64,000 nucleotides of DNA, from contig MBRE01000078.1 in the NCBI GenBank assembly GCA_001698425.1, positions 56,336-120,335 of the forward strand. Reading direction: 5' to 3'. Both the position numbers and the translations under genes were made by a program. This document shows, piece after piece, positions 27,428 to 35,411 of this stretch. Within the stretch, counting starts at the first letter, position 1. Each line of letters opens with the position of its first letter. The notes under the pieces are model-generated. The model saw only the letters and a program-made list of their open reading frames with translations. It was not told the origin of the DNA and ran no database searches. This stretch comes from Oscillatoriales cyanobacterium USR001 (GTDB lineage: Bacteria; Cyanobacteriota; Cyanobacteriia; Cyanobacteriales; Microcoleaceae).

Positions 27428-28747
27428 ATGGGAATGACTCTCACTGAAAAAATCTTAGCCAAAGCATCTGGGCGGCCAACCGTCGAACCGGGCGAAAATA
27501 TCTGGGTTAACGTGGATTTGCTAATGACTCACGATGTCTGCGGCCCCGGCACTATTGGGGTATTCAAACGGGAATTTGGCGCAAATGCTAAAGTCTGGGA
27601 TACCGAAAAAATCGTTTTGATCCCCGACCACTATATTTTCACTAATGACGAACGCGCTAACCGTAATGTGGATATCCTGCGGGAATTTGCCCAAGAGCAA
27701 GGCATTAAATATTTCTACGATATAACCGATCGCTCTAATTTTAAGGCAAATCCTGACTACAAGGGTGTTTGCCACGTCGCCCTCGCCCAAGAAGGCCACA
27801 CTCGCCCTGGTGAAGTCCTCTTCGGTACGGACTCTCATACCTGCAATGCGGGTGCTTTCGGGCAATTTGCCACCGGTATTGGTAACACGGACGCGGCTTT
27901 TATTTTGGGAACTGGCAAACTATTAATTAAAGTGCCGGCAACTATGCGTTTTATCCTGAACGGTGAAATGCCTGATTATTTATTAGCAAAAGATTTGATT
28001 TTGCAAATAATTGGTGATATTGGCGTTGCTGGTGCGAATTATCGGACGATGGAATTTGCCGGGGAAGCAGTGGAACGTTTGACAATGGAAGAACGGATGA
28101 CGCTGTGTAATATGGCGATCGAAGCTGGTGGAAAAAATGGTACTGTTGCCCCAGATGAGACAACTTTTAAGTACGTTCGCGATCGAACATCGAAACCTTT
28201 TGAGGCAGTTTATACTGATAGCGATGCTAAATTTTATAGCGATCGCACCTACAATGTCAGCCAATTAGAACCTGTAGTTGCTAAACCCCATTCTCCCGAT
28301 AATCGCGACTTAGCCAAAAATTGCCGCGATGTAAAAATTGACCGAGTTTATATCGGCTCTTGCACCGGTGGTAAAACTTCTGATTTTCTCCATGCGGCTA
28401 AACTGATTAAAGGAAATCAAGTCAAGGTTCCTACTTATTTAGTGCCAGCAACTCAGAAGGTTTACGAAGATTTGTTTACTATTAAACATGAAGATCGAAC
28501 TTTATCGGAAATCTTCTTAGCAGCTGGTTGTATTGAACCCGCTGCACCTTCTTGTGCAGCGTGTTTGGGGGGACCAAAAGATACTTTTGGGCGATTGAAT
28601 GAACCGGAAATTTGTGTTTCTACTACTAATCGGAATTTCCCTGGCCGGATGGGAAATAAAGAAGCGCAAGTTTATTTAGCTTCGCCTTATACGGCGGCGG
28701 CTTCTGCTTTAACGGGATATGTCACCGATCCCCGCGAGTTCATGTAG
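27428..28747 (+). CDS. leuC: 3-isopropylmalate dehydratase large subunit
   Basis: LeuC with LeuD isomerises 2- to 3-isopropylmalate in leucine synthesis using a [4Fe-4S] cluster. Aconitase-family features are all present: GTDSHTCNAGAFG, GSCTGGKTSDF with one cluster Cys, and PSCAACLGG with the other two. At 439 residues it is of the shorter archaeal/HacA-like type rather than the about 470-residue E. coli type, which is common in cyanobacteria. leuD is not adjacent. A homoaconitase or related activity cannot be excluded from sequence. Confidence 0.88.
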   Translation: MGMTLTEKILAKASGRPTVEPGENIWVNVDLLMTHDVCGPGTIGVFKREFGANAKVWDTEKIVLIPDHYIFTNDERANRNVDILREFAQEQGIKYFYDITDRSNFKANPDYKGVCHVALAQEGHTRPGEVLFGTDSHTCNAGAFGQFATGIGNTDAAFILGTGKLLIKVPATMRFILNGEMPDYLLAKDLILQIIGDIGVAGANYRTMEFAGEAVERLTMEERMTLCNMAIEAGGKNGTVAPDETTFKYVRDRTSKPFEAVYTDSDAKFYSDRTYNVSQLEPVVAKPHSPDNRDLAKNCRDVKIDRVYIGSCTGGKTSDFLHAAKLIKGNQVKVPTYLVPATQKVYEDLFTIKHEDRTLSEIFLAAGCIEPAAPSCAACLGGPKDTFGRLNEPEICVSTTNRNFPGRMGNKEAQVYLASPYTAAASALTGYVTDPREFM

Positions 28748-28754
28748 AGTTCAT

Positions 28755-28818
28755 GTAGGGTGCGTCAGACAATGTTTGACAACGAATATCGAGGGTTTTA
28801 GCTTCTGACGCACCCTAC
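28755..28818. repeat. Inverted repeat GTAGGGTGCGTCAGA after leuC
   Basis: A perfect 15-bp inverted repeat (28755-28769 and 28804-28818) encloses 34 bp. There is no T-run, so a transposon-derived palindromic repeat is as likely as a terminator. Confidence 0.65.
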
Positions 28819-28921
28819 TATGCTATAAGTCCTGTGAGAGAGATTTGAGAAAAACACAAAAAAACACAAATCTGAACCTATTTGTAGGTTCAAATCTGTA
28901 CTTTCTACTTAAATTTTTTAA

Positions 28922-29273
28922 CTCCCCGGGTAGGATTTGAACCTACGACCAATCGGTTACACTTATCCGAACGTTTCCGTAAGGGGTGGACTATTTCATC
29001 ATCCCTATTTTGGGATGTCGGGCGCTATGAGATTTATTGGATAGGCTCCTCATCTCTAGTCTCTGCACCTTTCTGGCTACCTGTGAAAACCACTGCCTTT
29101 CGCCAGACTTGGCTCAAGATTACCGCCACCATTAAGTGCTGCGGCTTCCTTGAATTCACCCGATTTTTCATTACCCGTTACCGGATAAAGCTGCTATGTT
29201 ATTTCAGCTTTTGGATTGCTCCTTTTGCTGTTGTTCAATACAGCCGACCGCTCTGCCACTGAGCTACCGAGGA
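28922..29273 (-). tRNA. trnN: tRNA-Asn(GUU) interrupted by a group I intron
   Basis: The 5' exon (29273-29240, 34 nt) has acceptor TCCTCGG, D-arm GCTCAGTGGCAGAGC and anticodon 5' stem ending GGCTGT. The 3' exon (28959-28922, 38 nt) begins TAACCGATTGG, then T-arm CGTAGGTTCAAATCCTACC and acceptor CGGGGAG. Joined they give a 72-nt tRNA with 7-nt loop CTGTTAA and anticodon GUU. The intron therefore splits the anticodon between nucleotides 35 and 36. CCA is not encoded. It is the only copy of this tRNA in the window. Confidence 0.88.
28960..29239 (-). other. Group I intron in the tRNA-Asn anticodon loop
   Basis: The 280-nt intron follows a U at the 5' site and ends in G, as group I introns do. 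Core elements in order on the minus strand: P-like GGTGAATTCAAGGAAGCC, Q-like AATCTTGAGCCAAGTC, R-like GTGCAGAGACTAGA and S-like GATGAAATAGTCC; GACTA of R and TAGTC of S form P7. The core closely resembles the IC3 introns of cyanobacterial tRNA-Leu(UAA). No endonuclease ORF is present. GCAGC about 46 nt into the intron could pair with exon GCTGT as a guide sequence with the expected U.G, but this is tentative. Confidence 0.85.
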
Positions 29274-29419
29274 TCGCAGCTTTTTTACTAGCCACATTTA
29301 ATAATAGTAACGATAAAAATTGAATTTGGCAAGGCCTTTGACAAAATTTTTTTTCTGGTGGCTGAAACCTAGTTTTTTCATTGGTTGTATATTTTTTTTA
29401 ATTTTTGATTTTTAATTTT

Positions 29420-29965
29420 TTAATGCCCCATTCTCATTTGGGCAAGGCGCTTTTGGGCTTCAGGAGCGAGGGAATTAGCGAGAAAACGGCTGGAGGTTTT
29501 TTTCCCGGTTTTGTGTTGACGTTCGCACTGGCGAAAGGTAGATTCTATATCGCTGGAGAGTTGTAAGGCGGACATCCATTCAGCACCATAGCCAAGAACG
29601 GTTAATTGTTGAGCTCTATCTGAGGTAGCAACGATGAGCCGTCGTTTGAGCGATCGCAATTCGTAGCGAAGGACAGCGCAAGATATTTCTATATAAGTGT
29701 CTGCTGTTTGGCCAAATTCAGTGTAATAGACGGATAAATTTTTAGTAATAATTTCTTTAACGCAGGGAGTGTCTTGATAGTAAGCGTCAAAAACCAGTCT
29801 TGCGTCCAAACCGAGAAAAGCGCTGTAGTTAACTAAATCCTCAATTAAATGCCGTCTAGCCATCTCCAAACCATCGCGATCGCGTTTGTCACGGAGGCGC
29901 GGCCAAATTCCAATCATGTTGTAGCCGTCTATGAATAAGACGGCTTGGGATAAAGAGGCTGGCAT
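29420..29965 (-). CDS. NYN-domain RNase, YacP/Rae1-like
   Basis: 181 residues of the NYN (PIN-like) nuclease fold. Acidic active-site positions are visible in VLFIDGYNMIG, RLVFDAYYQ, QTADTYIE and VATSDRAQQ. The Bacillus homologue Rae1/YacP is a ribosome-associated endoribonuclease that cleaves certain mRNAs in the A site; a similar role here is inference. The basic C-terminal tail (RQHKTGKKTSSRF) may contact RNA. It stands alone between the tRNA-Asn and a kinase gene. Confidence 0.85.
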   Translation of the reverse strand: MPASLSQAVLFIDGYNMIGIWPRLRDKRDRDGLEMARRHLIEDLVNYSAFLGLDARLVFDAYYQDTPCVKEIITKNLSVYYTEFGQTADTYIEISCAVLRYELRSLKRRLIVATSDRAQQLTVLGYGAEWMSALQLSSDIESTFRQCERQHKTGKKTSSRFLANSLAPEAQKRLAQMRMGH

Positions 29966-30038
29966 GGTAGTTTAGGGTTTAAAGACTCAGCATATAGATA
30001 TTATATATTTTCTTTAGGAGTCTACCTACTTAATTTTT

Positions 30039-30137
30039 GACACTCCCACCCCTGAAGGGGATGGGATTCTATCGAAAATCAGAATGCTTGAATGCGGCCG
30101 CATCCGCAGCGCCTATCCCGACCCCTGAAGGGGTGGG
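30039..30137. repeat. Paired REP-like hairpins (CCCCTGAAGGGG)
   Basis: Two hairpins of the form CCCA-CCCCT-GA-AGGGG-TGGG lie at about 30045-30065 and 30117-30137, about 50 bp apart. The first starts GACACTCCCACCCCTGAAGG, a pattern I associate with ends of IS200/IS605-type elements in cyanobacteria. No transposase is present, so this is a remnant or a REP-type doublet. Confidence 0.6.
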
Positions 30138-30177
30138 CTTGCGGCGCGGTCAAATTCTGTTAAACGATCGAGGAATT

Positions 30178-31137
30178 ATGACCAATATATTCGGTATTGA
30201 TGGCGGTGGTACTAAGACTACCTGCGTTTTAATGGATGAAACTGGTGCAATTATTGGACGAGGTGAGGCGGGGCCATCGAATTATCAAAGTGTAGGCTTT
30301 GAGTCGGCAAAACAATCAATTCAATTAGCTATTGAACAAGCAATTTTAAGTGCCAAAATCGAAGCTAAAATTCCCATAAAAGGGATTTGTTTGGGATTGG
30401 CAGGTGTAGGTCGCCCAGAAGATATAAAAGTTATAGAAGATTTAGTAAAACAGTTAAAATTGTGCGAAACTTTGCCGATCGAATGGTTATTACAACCGGA
30501 AACTACATTAATTTATAATGATAGCCATATTGCCTTAGTTGGCGGTATTGGTAATGGCGTTGGTATCGCGGCGATCGCGGGTACTGGATCTCATATTTTT
30601 GGGCAAAATCGCCAGGGAAAAACTAAACGAGTTGGTGGTTGGGGATATATTTTAGGCGATGAAGGTAGCGGTTATGATATCGCAGTTAGAGGAATGCAAG
30701 CTGCTTTAAAATCTTTTGATGGTCGTTTAGAATTTACAACTCTTATAGCAGAATTTCAAAGCTATCTAAAGCTGAAAAATATTCAAGATTTGATAGAAGT
30801 TGTTTATCGGCGTGGGTGGGGAGTGAAAGAGATTGCGGCCTTAGCACCCATTGTAGATCGAGCAGCAACCGCAGGCGATCGCGTGGCATTAAATATTATT
30901 GAAGATGCAGCAGCAGAATTAGTTTTAGCAACAAAAGTGGCAATTTCAGAATTATTCGATCCTTTAGAAACCTTTGAAATTGTTACCATAGGTGGTGTTT
31001 GGCAGGGGGCGGCAAATTTGCGCGATCGCTTTCAAGCTTCTATTAGTAAAATTTATCCTTTAGCTCAAGTAATTTGGCCGCGCCATGAACCCGCTTATGG
31101 TGCTGGATTGTTAGCATTAACGAGTTTAAATCATTAG
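30178..31137 (+). CDS. BadF/BadG/BcrA/BcrD ATPase-family sugar kinase, N-acetylglucosamine kinase-like
   Basis: From ATG 30178 the product has 319 residues beginning NIFGIDGGGTKTTCVLMD, the phosphate-1 motif of the ASKHA fold. GLAGVGRPED, the adenosine-side IAGTGSHIFG and GGWGYILGDEGSGYDI are typical of N-acetylglucosamine/N-acetylmuramic acid-type kinases. It probably phosphorylates an amino sugar from cell-wall turnover; the exact substrate is inference. The longer upstream frame would translate the REP-like hairpins and is rejected. The convergent bvdR ends 3 bp away. Confidence 0.85.
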   Translation: MTNIFGIDGGGTKTTCVLMDETGAIIGRGEAGPSNYQSVGFESAKQSIQLAIEQAILSAKIEAKIPIKGICLGLAGVGRPEDIKVIEDLVKQLKLCETLPIEWLLQPETTLIYNDSHIALVGGIGNGVGIAAIAGTGSHIFGQNRQGKTKRVGGWGYILGDEGSGYDIAVRGMQAALKSFDGRLEFTTLIAEFQSYLKLKNIQDLIEVVYRRGWGVKEIAALAPIVDRAATAGDRVALNIIEDAAAELVLATKVAISELFDPLETFEIVTIGGVWQGAANLRDRFQASISKIYPLAQVIWPRHEPAYGAGLLALTSLNH

Positions 31138-31140
31138 TTA

Positions 31141-32145
31141 TTAATCATCACTAATCCCTATAGTTTTTCCCGTTTCTGCCGCTTTTTTTAAGGCATTAGT
31201 AACCTTTAACGTATATAAACTAGCTGCTAAATCTACATACAAAGGTATTCCATCTATTAAACAATCTAACACCATGCCCATATCTTTAGCAAACAATCCC
31301 CGACGAGTACCAACTTCAATAATTTGTTTATTTTCTCCTTGGATTAATTGACCAGATTCGGGAGTAAAAATTAGCGTACCCTCCTCACCGTAAATAGTAA
31401 AAGTATTTTCTGACTGCCAAAAAAATTCTCCTTTTCCATACACAGCTTCGGCTAAAACTCCATTGGCAAAACGTAACTGGGCATTGCACAAACAAGCTTG
31501 ATAAAAATCTGGTTCCGTATCCCAAAATTTGCTTTGACAGCTAACATTTTTGACTTCTCCAAACAAATCAGTAAATCTATGTAGTCGAGACAGAGCGCCG
31601 ATAAAAGGAAACCCAAACAGAGAATGTTGATAAGTCCATTTCCGAGGTACAGGATGCTGGGAAATGAGGGTGACATAGCGAACATAAAAAACTTTACCAA
31701 CGGCGGGCAAATATTCTTTAATTGCTTGATGTAAACCACCTAATAATTCAATATGTTCGACGTGAAGTAATTTTTGATTTTGTTGTGCTAAAGCAACTAT
31801 TTCCTTACCTTCAGATATGTCTAAAGATAGAGGATATTCAACAACGACGTGCTTATTATTTTCTAAGGCTGCACGGGCGATCGCGCCATGATCGCGATTG
31901 ATCGTACAAACTATTACTAAATCTAAGTCTTCTCGCTCTACCAATTTACGCCAAGAAACTGACTGTTCGATCTGGAATTTTTCACTAAAAGCTGCGGTAT
32001 TTTCCGGTGTATGGCCCGCAACAGTTACCAGGCGCGATCGCGGATCAATTTGCAACATTTCGGCCCGTAATTTGGCGGTAAAACCAGTGCCAATAATACC
32101 AACTTTAACAGGGGGACGAACAGAAAAATGAGCTAAAGTATTCAT
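31141..32145 (-). CDS. bvdR: Biliverdin reductase BvdR
   Basis: Reduces biliverdin IX-alpha to bilirubin with NAD(P)H; in cyanobacteria it affects phycobilisome pigment levels. The protein is a Gfo/Idh/MocA-type oxidoreductase (Rossmann VGIIGTGFTAKLRAEML, 334 residues) and shares with Synechocystis BvdR, as I recall it, LLHVEHIELLGGLHQAI, FGFPFIGALSRLHRFTDLFG, EGTLIF and PLYVDLAASLYTL. That degree of specific match distinguishes it from generic family members. It is alone on its strand between a sugar kinase and the RloAB-like pair. Confidence 0.88.
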   Translation of the reverse strand: MNTLAHFSVRPPVKVGIIGTGFTAKLRAEMLQIDPRSRLVTVAGHTPENTAAFSEKFQIEQSVSWRKLVEREDLDLVIVCTINRDHGAIARAALENNKHVVVEYPLSLDISEGKEIVALAQQNQKLLHVEHIELLGGLHQAIKEYLPAVGKVFYVRYVTLISQHPVPRKWTYQHSLFGFPFIGALSRLHRFTDLFGEVKNVSCQSKFWDTEPDFYQACLCNAQLRFANGVLAEAVYGKGEFFWQSENTFTIYGEEGTLIFTPESGQLIQGENKQIIEVGTRRGLFAKDMGMVLDCLIDGIPLYVDLAASLYTLKVTNALKKAAETGKTIGISDD

Positions 32146-32393
32146 AAATTTCTCGAAAAAATTAACCGATTTTTAGTTTGATCTCGATCAGAATAGCATC
32201 TCTTTGACATTATTTAAACCTAGACTACTACCTGGAATTTTTGAGCAACATGAAAAGCAGAGAGATATGAAAGCTCAAGAGTGCCACCAAAATCACACTC
32301 TATTTTATTACTCAATCCTGCAAATAAACCTCCTTGATCTGTGGTGCTAGTTTTAGGTACGGTGAGTAAGTGTTTAAAAGCATTAAATACTCA

Positions 32394-33104
32394 TCAACCT
32401 GAGCAAAACTGAATCCACTTTCTTAGCTCTTTTACAAGTAAATGGACTTTTGTACTGGGATTAGCTTGTATTGGTGGAACTCCGTTTTGTGCCTGTAAAA
32501 GAATTTCAGCCCGTTCAATTGCCTTTGATTCATTACCAAATTGGTTGATTTTGGCGATAATCTCTCTTTTTCCATGCTCATATATGAAATTAGACTCACT
32601 GGGATTTTGCCTGATCAGTTTTTCCAGACGAATATAAATATCCGATCTAGGTATGGGAGGATGTGAAGGCACTTCTTCTAGGTGTAGTAAAAACCAAAGC
32701 TCAAAAGCTTCATTGCTATATGCGATTTGAAATTGATTTTTTTTTGCTATTTTAAATGCTTCATCAAAATTCTGTATGGTAGTATCATTTTGATCAGCAT
32801 CATCTTTATCAAAAACAACCCAAATAGCATCATCTTTACCAAACTCTTTTTGAGATTCTGCTTCTAATTTAGATTTTTCAATAATTGCTTGATTGACAAC
32901 ACCTAACGGGAATGAACCTGTGCCTACTGGTTTTAGATACAATGTGTCATCAGGAAACAGAGCGACAAATTGTTGAAAATATTCTGGCTCAGTTTTTTCA
33001 TCTTCACAAACAATTAAAAAAAAATATTTGTAGCGCCTCGGTCTTCTTGGACGTTCAATTTTTTCTTGAGTTGCCTTTCGTGGTAACTTACCTTTCTTTG
33101 CCAT
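32394..33104 (-). CDS. RloB-like TOPRIM-fold protein
   Basis: The 236-residue protein has a basic N-terminus then FFLIVCEDEKTEPEYFQQF, where the Glu fits the TOPRIM acidic position, and AIWVVFDKDDADQ, the DxD. AYSNEAFELWFLLHL is strongly conserved in RloB. RloB was named from ORFs linked to type I restriction loci, and it pairs with an AAA15-type ATPase. Its start overlaps the upstream ATPase gene by 17 bp, so the two are translationally coupled. Analogy with the PARIS ATPase-TOPRIM defence pair suggests an anti-phage role, but this is inference. Confidence 0.82.
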   Translation of the reverse strand: MAKKGKLPRKATQEKIERPRRPRRYKYFFLIVCEDEKTEPEYFQQFVALFPDDTLYLKPVGTGSFPLGVVNQAIIEKSKLEAESQKEFGKDDAIWVVFDKDDADQNDTTIQNFDEAFKIAKKNQFQIAYSNEAFELWFLLHLEEVPSHPPIPRSDIYIRLEKLIRQNPSESNFIYEHGKREIIAKINQFGNESKAIERAEILLQAQNGVPPIQANPSTKVHLLVKELRKWIQFCSG

Positions 33105-34419
33105 TGCTTTTTAATTGAACTGGATTAAAATTACCTAAAACTGGAATTGCGCCATATCTACCTTCAAAATACCTTTTTTCTTTATCTGTATCAGGTCTTT
33201 CTTTCTCAGATATTGCGTTATTTTTTCCCATATAGATAAAGTCCGATAAAGAATAAAATTCTGTTGCCTCCCAATTATTTTTCTCAGTGAAATATATCTG
33301 ATCTCTTCTAAGTTTTGCATAAGACAATAAATTAGTATCATGGGTAGCAAAAATTAATTGGGCATGATTAGGGTTAGTCTGATTATTCAAAAACATATTG
33401 ATCGTATGAATCGTCATTATCGGATGCAATTTTCCTTCGATTTCGTCAATTATTAATATACCTCCATTCATCAAAGCCCATAGTATAGGCCCGCTTAATT
33501 CAAAGGCTTTTTGAGTTCCTGGTGATTCATTTCTACCCAACTCCCAAGTTTGTACGTTTTTAGTTTCTTGGCATTGACTATCATAAATACGGTGTGTTGA
33601 ATAGACAGTATATTTTTTCGCTCCTGTAAGTTTGTTAATCAAAAAATTCTTAAATTCATTTGGTATTTGTTCTGGCAATCCTGACAGATCCAAATCTTGG
33701 GTTGTAATATCTAAATCAATAATTCCAAAATTTAGGCTAGTAAAATATTCCTTAATTTTTTGACGATATTCTTCATCATCCCAAAGACTAATGGTTTTGA
33801 TTGCCTCATTCTCTGTATTTAATCCGTCAATAATTATATATTTCTGGAACCAATGAAGAATTTTTTTTGCTTCTTCAATATTTAACATATCACAGGTCGA
33901 TAAAAATAATGCGTTGTCTCTTGTGGCTTCTATTGCAGCATCAATAGTTTTTGAAGAACCTTTGAAACCAGAAGAAACATCAATAGTATCTTGGCTTCTT
34001 TGAAATAAGTTAACTTCCCTGCCTACAGATTTTCTAAATAACCATTCTGAAACGATTTCATTTTGGTTAAACTCTACCCCATATCTGTATCTATCTTCGG
34101 CAATTAAGAAAACAAGTTCAAAAAAAGTAGGTTTATTAATCCAATCTTCTCTTAGTAAAAAAGGGTCGTATGGTAACTTTGTTGTAGAAGAAGAACGTGC
34201 AGAAAAATTAATTAATTTTTCTAGCATACTCATTGCTTTCAACAGGTTAGACTTTCCACTAGCGTTAGCACCATATATCGCCACAGCATTTAAAGCCTGA
34301 TGCTTTCCCTTTTGAAGGATATTTTCAGAATGCTCTTTTTGCTTTGAGGCTGGAACCAAGCTTAACACTTGTTTGTCACCGATTGACCTGTAGTTGGCGA
34401 CGCTAAATTCTATCAACAT
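33088..34419 (-). CDS. AAA15/RloA-like ABC-type ATPase
   Basis: 443 residues. MLIEFSVANYRSIGDKQVLSL is the typical AAA15/OLD-like start, GANASGKSNLLKA is Walker A, ELSGPILWALMNGG is signature-like, and GGILIIDEIEGKLHP is Walker B, with a C-terminal His switch in FATHDTNLL. A middle insertion with dimer-arm character lies between. It is followed, with a 17-bp overlap, by the RloB-like gene, so the pair forms a two-gene module. No restriction genes flank it here; the R-M locus is 25 kb away. Confidence 0.85.
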   Translation of the reverse strand: MLIEFSVANYRSIGDKQVLSLVPASKQKEHSENILQKGKHQALNAVAIYGANASGKSNLLKAMSMLEKLINFSARSSSTTKLPYDPFLLREDWINKPTFFELVFLIAEDRYRYGVEFNQNEIVSEWLFRKSVGREVNLFQRSQDTIDVSSGFKGSSKTIDAAIEATRDNALFLSTCDMLNIEEAKKILHWFQKYIIIDGLNTENEAIKTISLWDDEEYRQKIKEYFTSLNFGIIDLDITTQDLDLSGLPEQIPNEFKNFLINKLTGAKKYTVYSTHRIYDSQCQETKNVQTWELGRNESPGTQKAFELSGPILWALMNGGILIIDEIEGKLHPIMTIHTINMFLNNQTNPNHAQLIFATHDTNLLSYAKLRRDQIYFTEKNNWEATEFYSLSDFIYMGKNNAISEKERPDTDKEKRYFEGRYGAIPVLGNFNPVQLKSNGKER

Positions 34420-34920
34420 TGCATTTTGGGGATTTTTTTTGCAAAATCATACTGGTTCACTAACTTTAAGATAGCCAATTAGGATAATTTTGTCAATCAA
34501 CAGGATTGGGGAAAGTCAAGCAAGTTAGGTACGCAATTACCCATTACCAATTACCCATTACCAGGTACAACCTCATCTACCTGGGAAATGCTATATCAGA
34601 CTTTACCATTTTTGTCAATCCCTTCTGACCAATACCAAAATTAACAGGGCTGAACTCAGTTGCCAGCTTGAGTCTGCCCAACTGAAAGCAGCACTACCCA
34701 AGGGATAACAGCTATAGGTATAAGTAATTAGGATGAAATTAGAAAAAGTTATAACTAATCCCATTCAAAATATTTGGTAAATTTGTGTTGCAATATCCCT
34801 ACTTTCCCCTACTATCAGAGAGTGAACGAGCCAAAGTGCAAACCTGAAGGATTAATATAATATTCAGGTTTACATAAGGTTAGCTTATAAATTTTGTTGA
34901 AACTTTGAGAGGAATAGTAA
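34420..34920. other. 501-bp intergenic region upstream of petF
   Basis: Divergent leader region. It contains a short heptamer tract (ATTACCC/ATTACCA, about 34536-34562), another STRR type. Close to petF the AT-rich DNA with TATAATATTCAGG at about 34854-34866 could be a -10 region, about 60 bp before the start codon. No gene is visible. Confidence 0.45.
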
Positions 34921-35220
34921 ATGGCTACTTATAAAGTCACACTCATTAATGAAACCGAAAATCTTAACACCACGATTGAGGTTGATGACGATACATATAT
35001 TCTCGATGCTGCGGAAGAAGCAGGACTCGATCTGCCCTACTCCTGCCGTGCAGGTGCTTGTTCTACCTGTGCTGGTAAGATTACTTCTGGTACTGTAGAT
35101 CAATCGGATCAATCTTTCTTGGATGACGATCAAATGCAGGCTGGATTTGTTCTTACCTGTGTTGCTTATCCTACTTCTGATTGCACTATCACCACTCATC
35201 AAGAAGAATCTCTGTACTAA
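34921..35220 (+). CDS. petF: Plant-type [2Fe-2S] ferredoxin I
   Basis: The soluble electron carrier from photosystem I to FNR and other reductases. Cluster ligands are C42, C47, C50 ([14 protein letters not shown]) and C80 (FVLTCVAYP), the canonical CX4CX2C...C spacing. 99 residues, acidic, with the usual C-terminal HQEESLY. Preceded by GAGAGGAATAGTAA as ribosome binding site and followed by a strong terminator 145 bp downstream, so it is monocistronic. Confidence 0.97.
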   Translation: MATYKVTLINETENLNTTIEVDDDTYILDAAEEAGLDLPYSCRAGACSTCAGKITSGTVDQSDQSFLDDDQMQAGFVLTCVAYPTSDCTITTHQEESLY

Positions 35221-35363
35221 GAGTGCTATCCGTTAAATACGGGAGTGTCTTAATTTGGTAAGAGCAAAGTATTCCAGTAGATAAGTTATTGGAAAGATTG
35301 CACGAGATTTATTGTTGGAATGTTTTGCTCTTACAGATGGCGATCGCGCGATGAGCGAGATGT

Positions 35364-35406
35364 ACGCCCTACTGCGGTTTTTGCCAAAAAGTAGGGCGTT
35401 TTTTTG
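35364..35406 (+). terminator. Rho-independent terminator downstream of petF
   Basis: ACGCCCTAC (35364-35372) pairs perfectly with GTAGGGCGT (35391-35399), followed by an unbroken T-run. It also lies just beyond the 3' end of the convergent SpoIID/LytB gene. Confidence 0.85.
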
Positions 35407-35411
35407 TTTAG

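Noticed and set aside
28922..29273. Two separate broken tRNAs instead of one intron-bearing tRNA
   Set aside because: The halves join to a perfect tRNA-Asn and the insert has an ordered group I core.
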